A stretch of DNA of 5,437 nt from the NCBI GenBank assembly GCA_020849825.1, contig JADZFP010000330.1:1-5437 (forward strand), written 5' to 3'. The translations under genes and the position numbers were made by a program. The DNA comes from Saprospiraceae bacterium. GTDB lineage: Bacteria > Bacteroidota > Bacteroidia > Chitinophagales > Saprospiraceae. This document shows positions 1 through 5,403 of this stretch, piece by piece. The notes under the pieces are model-generated. The model made no database searches, was not told the DNA's origin, and worked only from the letters and a program-made list of their open reading frames with translations. Every line of letters begins with the position of its first letter. Positions within the stretch are counted from its first letter, which is position 1.

Positions 1-2
1 GG

Positions 3-278
3 CTATGGCCCGACGTACCGCAAGCCATGCGGCTCCCCGTCGTATTTTATGCGTTCACCATCACAGCCATGACGTTGAGCGTCATCAATCTGCGCGGACA
101 GGTCAACTCAGCCGTACACAACCAGTTGCTGACTGGCGCGTTCTTGTTCCTTATTTCCGATAGCATACTGGCGATCAACAAGTTCGGGCACTCGTTCGAC
201 GGCGCCCGAATGCTGATCATGGTGACCTATATCCTTGGGCAGTATTTTCTGGTCAGCGGCGCGAGAAAAACGCACTAG
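3..278 (+). CDS. YhhN/TMEM86-family membrane protein, C-terminal part (5' end outside the window)
   Basis: The reading frame is open from the first complete codon of the window and ends at TAG 276-278, so the gene starts upstream. The first ATG inside (27) is probably internal, because the residues before it (LWPDVPQA) continue the family pattern of a proline-rich loop followed by a membrane helix. The visible part has three hydrophobic segments: VVFYAFTITAMTLSVI, then LLTGAFLFLISDSILAINKF, then MLIMVTYILGQYFLVSGA. The order 'Y...I..M', 'GA.LF..SDS.LA..KF' and 'TY..GQ.L...GA' is the C-terminal pattern of the YhhN family. Eukaryotic TMEM86 members are lysoplasmalogenases that cleave the vinyl-ether bond of lysoplasmalogens; the role of most bacterial members is not settled. 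The SDS aspartate is retained. The gene converges on lgt and its stop codon overlaps the lgt stop. Confidence 0.8.
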   Translation, partial: LWPDVPQAMRLPVVFYAFTITAMTLSVINLRGQVNSAVHNQLLTGAFLFLISDSILAINKFGHSFDGARMLIMVTYILGQYFLVSGARKTH

Positions 279-1501
279 TTTTTCCGCTTCGTCAGCCACC
301 AGGCGCCCAGTCCGCTGGCCAGGAGCAAAAACAAAGAAATGATCTGCGCTTGCGAAAGTTCCGTTCCCAGCACGTTGTACAGCGGATTAACGCGAATAAA
401 TTCTATGAAAAAGCGCTCCACGGCGATCAGGGCGATATACAGACAAAACAACAGGCCTGGCGTTTTGATCCTTTTGCGCAGGGCCCAAAGAATGCCAAAT
501 ACCACCAGCATCATCATGGTTTCGTAAAACGGCGTGGGCCAGACGGGCTGTTCCAGCTGAAAAGCATATCGCCCCTGAAAATCGGCCATTCGCGTCAGAA
601 TGATGTTGTTTTTGACGTCGAGCGCCAGTTGGGCGCTTTTGTGCTCCCAGCCGTCGCCGAGTACCGTGTGCGGATAGCGGTAACTCCAGGCCCAGTCGGG
701 CAACCAGGAAAGCCACCCGGGTTTGGGGGCGGCATTGACCATTCCCCAGTCGCCGTCGCCCGACAATTGGCAACCGATTCGGCCCACCCCGTAGCCTGCC
801 ACCAGGGCTGGCGCACAGGCGTCGATAGCCGCCAGCAAGGGTATTTTTTTCTTGATAATGTAGCGGATAACCAGCGCGGCGCCCAGAATCAGGCCGCCGT
901 AGAACGCCAGGCCACCGCCCGACAACAGCGCCCCGAGCGGGTCGGCCATAAAAGCTTCACGGCCGTCGCGGGTGGCGAGTGTATCGAAAAGGTCGAAGAC
1001 TTTGGCGCCTACAATGCCTCCCACGGCTGCCCACATCGTCATTTCCGCGATGCGGTCGGCGGGCCATATTTTGATTTTTGTGGTCACGGGTTTGTCCTTG
1101 CGTTTGCGCCAGGCATCCCACCAGGTAAAACCGCCCAGCAACAATGCGCCCAGCAATGCTGCCGGCCAGTGCATTTTACCCGAAAGAATCACCGCTGCCG
1201 GGTCGTATTGAAATGCAGCGGAATCCTGGGCAATCAGGCCGCCTTTACCTCCGAAAATCAGACCGACCAGCGCATTCATGGCAATTTCCTGCCAGGTAGC
1301 CGGCGCGCCTTCTGTGATTTCACCTTCTTCCGGCACAAACATGCCCTCGCGCTGCTTGCGGCGCAATTCGGCATAATACACCACGGCGCTCACCAAAAAC
1401 GAAATGGCCAGCACGAAACCGAACATTTTGAACACCGAAAGCCAGTTGTCGTAGGCTGTGCCCAGCAGGTCGTGGAAGAGGTAGGAAAGATCGGGATACA
1501 T
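275..1501 (-). CDS. lgt: Prolipoprotein diacylglyceryl transferase, long Bacteroidota-type
   Basis: Lgt moves a diacylglyceryl group from phosphatidylglycerol to the lipobox cysteine of prolipoproteins in the inner membrane, the first step of lipoprotein maturation. The protein is 408 aa from ATG 1501, much longer than E. coli Lgt (about 290 aa). Visible landmarks are AAVGGIVGAKVFDLFD (158-173), the FYGGLI segment (200-205, the place of FHGGL in proteobacterial Lgt), the signature GRIGCQLSGDGDWG (240-253, matching GRIGNFxNxE), YETMMM (326-331), and ERFFIEFIRVN (362-372) near the C terminus. About seven to nine hydrophobic segments are present. The extra length lies mainly at about 45-150 (an additional hydrophobic stretch plus a charged linker WRKRKDK) and about 254-320. 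An in-frame TTG at 1552 would add 17 residues, but it falls inside an AT-rich inverted repeat. The ATG giving MYPDLSYLF fits the family start better. The gene lies 122 bp downstream of the glycosyltransferase gene on the same strand and probably has its own promoter. Confidence 0.95.
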   Translation of the reverse strand: MYPDLSYLFHDLLGTAYDNWLSVFKMFGFVLAISFLVSAVVYYAELRRKQREGMFVPEEGEITEGAPATWQEIAMNALVGLIFGGKGGLIAQDSAAFQYDPAAVILSGKMHWPAALLGALLLGGFTWWDAWRKRKDKPVTTKIKIWPADRIAEMTMWAAVGGIVGAKVFDLFDTLATRDGREAFMADPLGALLSGGGLAFYGGLILGAALVIRYIIKKKIPLLAAIDACAPALVAGYGVGRIGCQLSGDGDWGMVNAAPKPGWLSWLPDWAWSYRYPHTVLGDGWEHKSAQLALDVKNNIILTRMADFQGRYAFQLEQPVWPTPFYETMMMLVVFGILWALRKRIKTPGLLFCLYIALIAVERFFIEFIRVNPLYNVLGTELSQAQIISLFLLLASGLGAWWLTKRKN

Positions 1502-1538
1502 GGTACCGGAAATTGATGGACAGGGAGGTGGTTTAAGG

Positions 1539-1563
1539 TAAAAATTTGACAATCAAATTTTTA
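1539..1563. repeat. Perfect AT-rich inverted repeat (11-bp arms, 3-bp loop) before lgt
   Basis: TAAAAATTTGA (1539-1549), CAA, then TCAAATTTTTA (1553-1563) form a perfect palindrome with 11-bp arms. It lies between the candidate lgt -7 box and the lgt ATG. Possible roles are an operator for a dimeric regulator, a leader hairpin, or a weak terminator for the upstream glycosyltransferase transcript, since the second arm ends in T5 on either strand. The stem has only two G:C pairs, which argues against an efficient intrinsic terminator. The repeat is directly visible; its role is open. Confidence 0.6.
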
Positions 1564-1576
1564 TAAAAAATCGTGG

Positions 1577-1584
1577 CAAAGATA
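1577..1584 (-). promoter_or_regulatory. lgt: Candidate lgt promoter, -7 box TATCTTTG
   Basis: Read on the minus strand, TATCTTTG matches the Bacteroidota -7 consensus TAnnTTTG exactly and lies 75 bp before the lgt ATG, in the gap after the glycosyltransferase gene. No good TTG or TTTG -33 element is seen at the usual distance, so the call rests on one box. If correct, transcription would begin at about 1570-1573 and the transcript would carry the 25-bp inverted repeat at 1539-1563. Confidence 0.45.
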
Positions 1585-1623
1585 GGCCAGCTTCGCTGAA
1601 AACCTTGCCTTCGCCGCCAAAAC

Positions 1624-3258
1624 TCATTTTGGCTTAACAATCTCGTAGAGCGTCCAGCCCTCGGAAAAGACAGCCACTTCGCGCAGTTCGTAATGCCCCA
1701 CCACAAAATCCCAGTTGAGCATCGGGTTGCGCCCCTCCCATTGCCGCCGCAAGCGGGGTTCGTTGAACAAAATCAGGCCCCCGACAGGGTATGTTTCGTA
1801 TCGTTCGGCCCAAAGGTTGTAGATCGTCCAGTCGGGTAGATAACTGCGCAGGGCGAGGTCGAGGTCGAAGGTGTAGAGGGGAGGGTGGGAGGCGGTCTTA
1901 AATCCCCGTTCGATGGCCCCACCCCCAACCCCTCCCCCCAAGGGGAGGGGAGCCGATCCGAGAGCATAGCCGCTCCCCTCCCCGTGGGGGGAGGGGTGTA
2001 ACGAGGGGCTGGGACCTAGCCTATCACGCACCTCCTTCACCCCCTCCGCGACCTCCCTTTCCAGCCGATTCCGTTCCCACACCGGCAACAGGATTTGGAC
2101 CGTAAAAAACAACTGACAACCGATGGCTCCAAGCACCAGCCCGGTGGTCAGTTTTTTAAAAAAATAAAACCCGTACGACACAAAACGGTCCCAGGCAGGA
2201 AACAGGAGCAGCAAAAGGAAAGCATAAGCCGGTAATAGATATCGAACATTTTGGACGGGCAATCCGCCTAAAAAGGATAGATACACTGCCAGACAAACCA
2301 TTAATACCTTTTTGGCTGGAAGCAGGAAATCGGTGCGCTTGGTTAAAAAAAACAGCAACGGCAACGGCAGCAGGTAGCCTGGATGTGCCAAGGGGAAAAA
2401 TAGATAAACAAGGTTGGGAAAGCGGTATTCCACCAGCCCGTTGCCGGTGGAAAAACTCGCGCGGAACAAATTGCCCGCCGACCATTCCCGCAAGAGGGAA
2501 TGCCCCAGAAAGGCATCGGCCATTCCGGTTTTCAGCCAAAAGTGTGGCGCAAGCATAGTCAGCCCTGCCAAAACGGCCAAAACCAGCCAGCCAAAATTCC
2601 AGTCGCGGCGGCCCGGTATGGGTGGCACCCGGATCAACGCAACTCCTACCCCGATCGCCAGCGGCGCCAGCAGGGGCGCCAGGGCAAAACGCGTCAGCAC
2701 CGCCAGCCCCATAAAAGCTGCCGCCCCGACGGCATCGCGCCCCCGACGGCCCTCCACAGCCCGCATCCCGTACCCGGCAGCAAACAAGGTAAAAGCCAGC
2801 CCGAGCGCATCGGACATGACCGTGACGCCAGCCCGGACAAAATATGCGGATAGGGCCAGCGCCACCCCGGCATACAATTGCCGACTCCAGCGGTGCGCGC
2901 CGGGCGTCAGCACCCGCAGACAAAAATCAAAAGCCCAAAGCGCGGACCCGGCAGCCAGTCCCGAAACCAACTGAAGAGCCAGTATGGAATCGGGGCCCAG
3001 CAGACGCAACACGGCACCGGCCAGCGGATAACCCACCGCCAACTCCACATCGCCCCGGCCTTGCGGCACGTATGGCGCTCCCCAAAAATGTTGATAAAAA
3101 ACCCGGCTTTGCCGCAACAACTCGTGCGCGTCCTGGCCATACAGGCCATTAAAATCAAAAACCTGCGCCCCGAGTGCCGCCACGGCTACGGCAGCGAAAG
3201 GCAACCAGTTTTTATGAAGAAAAAAATTGGAGACGGTAGAATGGAATGGCAATTTCAC
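1624..3258 (-). CDS. Multi-pass membrane protein, probable GT-C-type glycosyltransferase
   Basis: The 544-aa protein has about ten hydrophobic helices over residues 17-392, followed by a soluble C-terminal part (393-544). The arrangement resembles the GT-C superfamily (ArnT/PMT-like, GT39/GT83), which transfers sugars from polyprenyl-phosphate donors on the outer face of the inner membrane. Supporting features are an acidic motif in the first extracytoplasmic loop (NGLYGQDAHELLRQ, 37-50, with D43), VMSDALGLAF (147-156), VLTRFALAP (187-195), and NVRYLLPAY (337-345), like the H/N-x-RYLlP motif of these enzymes. Donor and acceptor cannot be read from sequence. The start is GTG 3258: an in-frame TAA at 3268-3270 excludes longer forms, and no ATG follows before Met148. 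The stretch at about 416-457 is low-complexity (GPSPSLHPSPHGEG, APLPLGGGVGGG) and is encoded by a palindromic repeat. The fold before and after it looks intact. The gene is divergent from the nucleotidyltransferase/kinase gene, with a 55-bp gap. Confidence 0.75.
   Translation of the reverse strand: MKLPFHSTVSNFFLHKNWLPFAAVAVAALGAQVFDFNGLYGQDAHELLRQSRVFYQHFWGAPYVPQGRGDVELAVGYPLAGAVLRLLGPDSILALQLVSGLAAGSALWAFDFCLRVLTPGAHRWSRQLYAGVALALSAYFVRAGVTVMSDALGLAFTLFAAGYGMRAVEGRRGRDAVGAAAFMGLAVLTRFALAPLLAPLAIGVGVALIRVPPIPGRRDWNFGWLVLAVLAGLTMLAPHFWLKTGMADAFLGHSLLREWSAGNLFRASFSTGNGLVEYRFPNLVYLFFPLAHPGYLLPLPLLFFLTKRTDFLLPAKKVLMVCLAVYLSFLGGLPVQNVRYLLPAYAFLLLLLFPAWDRFVSYGFYFFKKLTTGLVLGAIGCQLFFTVQILLPVWERNRLEREVAEGVKEVRDRLGPSPSLHPSPHGEGSGYALGSAPLPLGGGVGGGAIERGFKTASHPPLYTFDLDLALRSYLPDWTIYNLWAERYETYPVGGLILFNEPRLRRQWEGRNPMLNWDFVVGHYELREVAVFSEGWTLYEIVKPK
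1929..1996. repeat. GC-rich palindromic repeat element inside the glycosyltransferase gene
   Basis: Two 25-bp arms, 1929-1953 and 1972-1996, are reverse complements at 24 of 25 positions (the only difference is at 1984, opposite 1941), separated by 18 bp. The left arm is itself a hairpin: CCCCTCCCC (1929-1937) pairs with GGGGAGGGG (1942-1950). The right arm has the same structure. The sequence has the look of small palindromic repeats that usually sit between genes. Here it is translated in frame as about residues 421-444 of the glycosyltransferase, with flanking low-complexity codons on both sides. The clean frame and the intact protein ends suggest a tolerated insertion in a loop of the soluble domain. 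No target-site duplication is obvious. Confidence 0.85.
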
Positions 3259-3313
3259 GGCTCCAAATTAGCGTCCTTTACGGCGTACTTCAACCACCTG
3301 TTTTACTCCCGGT
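3259..3313. promoter_or_regulatory. Divergent 55-bp intergenic region
   Basis: This gap must hold the 5' signals of both the glycosyltransferase gene (-) and the nucleotidyltransferase/kinase gene (+). On the minus strand, TTG (3293-3291), 20 bp, then TAATTTG (3270-3264) resembles the Bacteroidota promoter, but the -7 box is one base short of TAnnTTTG. It would start transcription almost at the GTG. No TAnnTTTG box and no clear Shine-Dalgarno is seen for the + strand gene. The promoter reading is weak. Confidence 0.3.
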
Positions 3314-4459
3314 ATGAAAAAAGTAATGGTCACCGGCTGTTTTGATCTGTTGCACAGCGGCCACGTCGCCTTTTTGCGGGAAGCAGCCGCTTTGGGCGAA
3401 CTGCATGTATGCATCGGTTCGGATGAAAATGTATTTCAACTCAAAGGCCGATACCCTGTCAACCCGCAGGCCGAACGCCGTTTTATGCTCGAAAACCTGG
3501 CCTGTGTGGCATCCGTACGCATCAATCAGGGCTTTGGCGTACTCGATTTTACCGCCGAACTCGAAGACCTTCAGCCCGATATTTTTTTCGTCAATGAAGA
3601 CGGACACACGCCTGCCAAAGAAGCCCTGTTGCACAACCGGGGTATCGAATACGTCGTGTCGCGGCGCGCGCCTGCCGCCAATTTGCCTTCCCGAAGCACC
3701 ACCGCCCTGCGCCTCGAATGCACAATACCGTATCGCATCGATTTGGCTGGCGGCTGGCTCGACCAACCCTGGGTGTCCAAACATCACCCCGGACCCGTGC
3801 TCACGGCCAGTATCGAGCCGACCCACGAATTCAACGACCGCAGCGGCATGGCCACCAGCACCCGGAAAAAAGCGATTGAATTGTGGCGCACAGCCCTGCC
3901 TGGCGGCGACCCCGCCCGTACGGCAAAAATCCTGTTCAGCTTCGAGAACCCGCCGGGCACCGACGAGGTTGCCGGCTCTCAGGATGCTATCGGTATCGTG
4001 TTCCCGGGCCTCAACAAACTGAATTACAACGGTCATTACTGGCCCGAATCGATCGAAAGCTGGCACGACGAACCTGCGCTCGACTGGCTCGAAAAACATA
4101 TTTACCTGGTCACGCTCGGCCCGCGCGGCGCCGGTTATCAGGTACTTGCCGATACCCATATCACGCCAAAAGGAGCAGCAGATTTGGCTCGTGCGGCCGA
4201 AAACGCCTGGGCGGCCTTGCTCGATCGCGATCTTGAAGCGCTCGGCGATGCAGTGCGGAGTTCGTTCGAAGCGCAGATCGCTATGTTTCCCAATATGGTG
4301 GATGCTGAAATTATGGATCTGATCGGGCAGTATCGCGAACAAGCCCTGGGCTGGAAACTCAGCGGCGCAGGCGGTGGCGGTTACCTGGTTCTGATCGCCG
4401 ACAAACCCGTCGAACGCGCCATTCAAATCAAAATCCGGCGGAGAGGCTGGGAAGATTGA
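3314..4459 (+). CDS. Bifunctional nucleotidyltransferase / GHMP-family sugar kinase fusion
   Basis: Two enzyme domains are joined in 381 aa. Residues 1-133 form a cytidylyltransferase-like domain (the RfaE C-terminal/TagD fold): VTGCFDLLHSGHVAFL (6-21) carries the nucleotide-binding HxGH motif (H14-S-G-H17), ERRFMLENL (54-62) fits the conserved R..mL segment, and RSTTALR (127-133) matches the closing ISSTxLR motif. Residues from about 137 form a GHMP kinase: motif 1 is PYRIDLAGGWLDQPW (139-153), motif 2 is probably SGMATSTRKKA (177-187), GSQDAIGIVFPGLN (221-234) follows, and motif 3 is LSGAGGGGYLVLI (349-361). The family logic suggests sugar phosphorylation and then activation to an NDP-sugar, as in FKP or HldE, which use different domain pairs. 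The substrate is unknown. The kinase part is short (about 245 aa), with only about 10 residues between VLTASIEP and motif 2. The ATG start directly precedes the KKVMVTG strand; no Shine-Dalgarno is visible. It is divergent from a membrane glycosyltransferase, so a role in surface glycan synthesis is plausible. Confidence 0.85.
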   Translation: MKKVMVTGCFDLLHSGHVAFLREAAALGELHVCIGSDENVFQLKGRYPVNPQAERRFMLENLACVASVRINQGFGVLDFTAELEDLQPDIFFVNEDGHTPAKEALLHNRGIEYVVSRRAPAANLPSRSTTALRLECTIPYRIDLAGGWLDQPWVSKHHPGPVLTASIEPTHEFNDRSGMATSTRKKAIELWRTALPGGDPARTAKILFSFENPPGTDEVAGSQDAIGIVFPGLNKLNYNGHYWPESIESWHDEPALDWLEKHIYLVTLGPRGAGYQVLADTHITPKGAADLARAAENAWAALLDRDLEALGDAVRSSFEAQIAMFPNMVDAEIMDLIGQYREQALGWKLSGAGGGGYLVLIADKPVERAIQIKIRRRGWED

Positions 4460-4485
4460 GGAGCCTCGACCATTGACTACCTTTG
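4456..4485 (+). promoter_or_regulatory. Bacteroidota-type promoter for the HemC-like gene
   Basis: TTG at 4456-4458, a 19-bp spacer, then TACCTTTG at 4478-4485 matches the Bacteroidota -33/-7 consensus (TTG...TAnnTTTG) well in both boxes and spacing. The -33 TTG overlaps the TGA stop codon of the upstream kinase gene. Transcription would start at about 4489-4493, leaving a leader of only about 13-17 nt before the TTG start at 4506, with no Shine-Dalgarno. Confidence 0.65.
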
Positions 4486-4505
4486 CCCGAAATTGAACTT
4501 TTGCT

Positions 4506-5342
4506 TTGTCCGAAAAAACTACTTCCGTTTTGAAAATTGGGGCGCCGGATACACCATCGGGGCGCCGGATAGCCGAACTCACCAGAGCCGAACTCGCCAA
4601 TGCCGGTATTGAGGCTCGTGTCGATCTTTTGTCTTCCGAGCTAGAAGCCGCTTTGCTCAGCGGCGAAGTCGACGCGATCGCGGCCGAACTGAATCAATGC
4701 CCTACCCGTCAACCCGAAGGAATGGTTATAACAGCCCTGAGCCGCCGCGATAACCCGGCCGACGGCCTGCTCATCCGGCAGGAAGCCGTGCAGGTGGGTA
4801 AAATTTTCCGGCTAAAAGAAGGGGCCTCGGTGGGCTGCCGCAACCTTATTCAAAAAGCGCAATTGCTGGATTATCGCCCCGATATCGTTGTAACAGCGAT
4901 CTCCGACGACACCGCCGGATTGTTGGAACAACTCAAAAGCGCCCAGCTGGATGCTTTATTGATCCCGCTCGGCCAACTGGATACGTTCGGCCTGGAATGG
5001 AATGAATTTGTAAAAGTGGAGTTGAATCCCCGGGAATTTACCCCGGCGCCCGGCCAGGGCGTTGTAGCCTGGCAAACCCACCGCGACGATATCCCTACCC
5101 GCCAATTGCTCCGCCAAATCCATCATCCGGAGGTATCGGCGCTCACCAACGTGGAGCGCCGGGTGCAACAAATTCTGGGCGACGATGCCATACTGGGCGT
5201 TCATTGCGAACAGGACGCAGCCGGCAATTTCCATGTCTCGGCCGCACAATTTTCAAACGGCGCCCTCCACCGCGCCTACCTCTCCCAATCGACACGCGCA
5301 GGCCTTGCAGAACGAACGGCGAGAATGATGAATGATAAATGA
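4506..5342 (+). CDS. Porphobilinogen deaminase (HemC)-like protein lacking catalytic residues
   Basis: The 278-aa product follows the HemC fold from end to end. LKIGAPDTP (9-17) stands for LRIGTRxSP, ELEAALLSGEVDAIAAELNQCPT (45-67) for ELExALLxGExDiAVHSlKDvPT, ALSRRDNPADGLL (77-89) for the ERxDPRDaL segment, VGCRNLIQKAQLLDYRPDI (109-127) for VGTSSLRRQAQLlxxRPDl, TPAPGQGVVAWQ (179-190) for xPAxGQGaxaIE, and NVERRVQQILGDDAILGV (215-232) for xERaxLxxLxGGCxxPxG. The residues needed for porphobilinogen polymerisation are replaced: by E. coli numbering R11 is Pro, D84 Gln, R131/R132 Ile-Gln, R149 Ser, R155 Leu, and the cofactor-binding C242 Asp. The active-site loop with the GKGLFxKE motif is deleted between residues 42 and 45. 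Hydroxymethylbilane synthase activity is therefore unlikely; a binding or regulatory role, or fold reuse, is possible. The start is TTG 4506: TGA 4494-4496 blocks longer forms and the first in-frame ATG is Met73. It probably has its own promoter at 4456-4485. Confidence 0.7.
   Translation: MSEKTTSVLKIGAPDTPSGRRIAELTRAELANAGIEARVDLLSSELEAALLSGEVDAIAAELNQCPTRQPEGMVITALSRRDNPADGLLIRQEAVQVGKIFRLKEGASVGCRNLIQKAQLLDYRPDIVVTAISDDTAGLLEQLKSAQLDALLIPLGQLDTFGLEWNEFVKVELNPREFTPAPGQGVVAWQTHRDDIPTRQLLRQIHHPEVSALTNVERRVQQILGDDAILGVHCEQDAAGNFHVSAAQFSNGALHRAYLSQSTRAGLAERTARMMNDK
4539..4571. repeat. 13-bp direct repeat, 20-bp period, near the HemC-like 5' end
   Basis: GGGGCGCCGGATA occurs at 4539-4551 and again at 4559-4571. 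The 20-bp period is not a multiple of three, so the two copies are read in different frames (GAPD and GRRI). A second short repeat follows directly: AGCCGAACTC at 4571-4580 and 4586-4595, with a 15-bp period, encoding AEL twice. Confidence 0.7.
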
Positions 5343-5357
5343 TGGATGATGAATATG
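5323..5357. repeat. Heptanucleotide tandem repeat across the HemC-like stop codon
   Basis: Four consecutive 7-bp units, GAATGAT, GAATGAT, AAATGAT and GGATGAT (5323-5350), are followed by a decayed fifth, GAATATG. The first units encode the last residues MMNDK and supply the TGA stop at 5340-5342. Because the unit is 7 bp, a copy-number change would alter the reading frame and the C-terminal residues. Short heptad arrays of this kind are known as intergenic repeats in other bacteria. Confidence 0.75.
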
Positions 5358-5378
5358 TCACTGTGTGTGCCTAAAATA

Positions 5379-5399
5379 GGTTGACTTAAAAAGTCAATC
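5379..5399. repeat. Short inverted repeat near the right edge
   Basis: TTGACTT (5381-5387), AAA, then AAGTCAA (5391-5397) is a perfect 7-bp inverted repeat. As RNA it can extend to 9 bp using G5380-U5398 and G5379-C5399. It is not followed by a T run, so an intrinsic terminator for the HemC-like gene is unlikely on the + strand. It lies just before a possible start codon at 5404. Confidence 0.5.
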
Positions 5400-5403
5400 A
5401 ACA

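Noticed and set aside
27..278. ATG at 27 as the true start of the YhhN-family gene
   Set aside because: The product would have only three helices, whereas the family has about eight, and the frame stays open to the window edge.
350..1516. Long open frame of 388 codons on the + strand opposite lgt
   Set aside because: It lies wholly antisense to a clear Lgt, its product is rich in Gln, His and Arg with no recognisable motif, and it is explained by codon bias of the true gene.
1502..1552. Extended lgt start at TTG 1552
   Set aside because: The extra 17 residues (MSNFYLKPPPCPSISGT) do not look like Lgt, and the codon lies inside the AT-rich palindrome; ATG 1501 gives the expected N terminus.
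1929..1996. GC-rich palindrome as a terminator or a CRISPR-type repeat
   Set aside because: It lies inside a coding frame without a T run, and there is one element only, with no regular spacer array.
3290..4600. Long open frame of 436 codons on the - strand opposite the nucleotidyltransferase/kinase gene
   Set aside because: It covers a gene with clear HxGH and GHMP motifs on the other strand, extends into neighbouring genes, and shows no family features.
5379..5399. Inverted repeat as intrinsic terminator of the HemC-like gene
   Set aside because: The stem is short and AT-rich, and no T run follows on the + strand.
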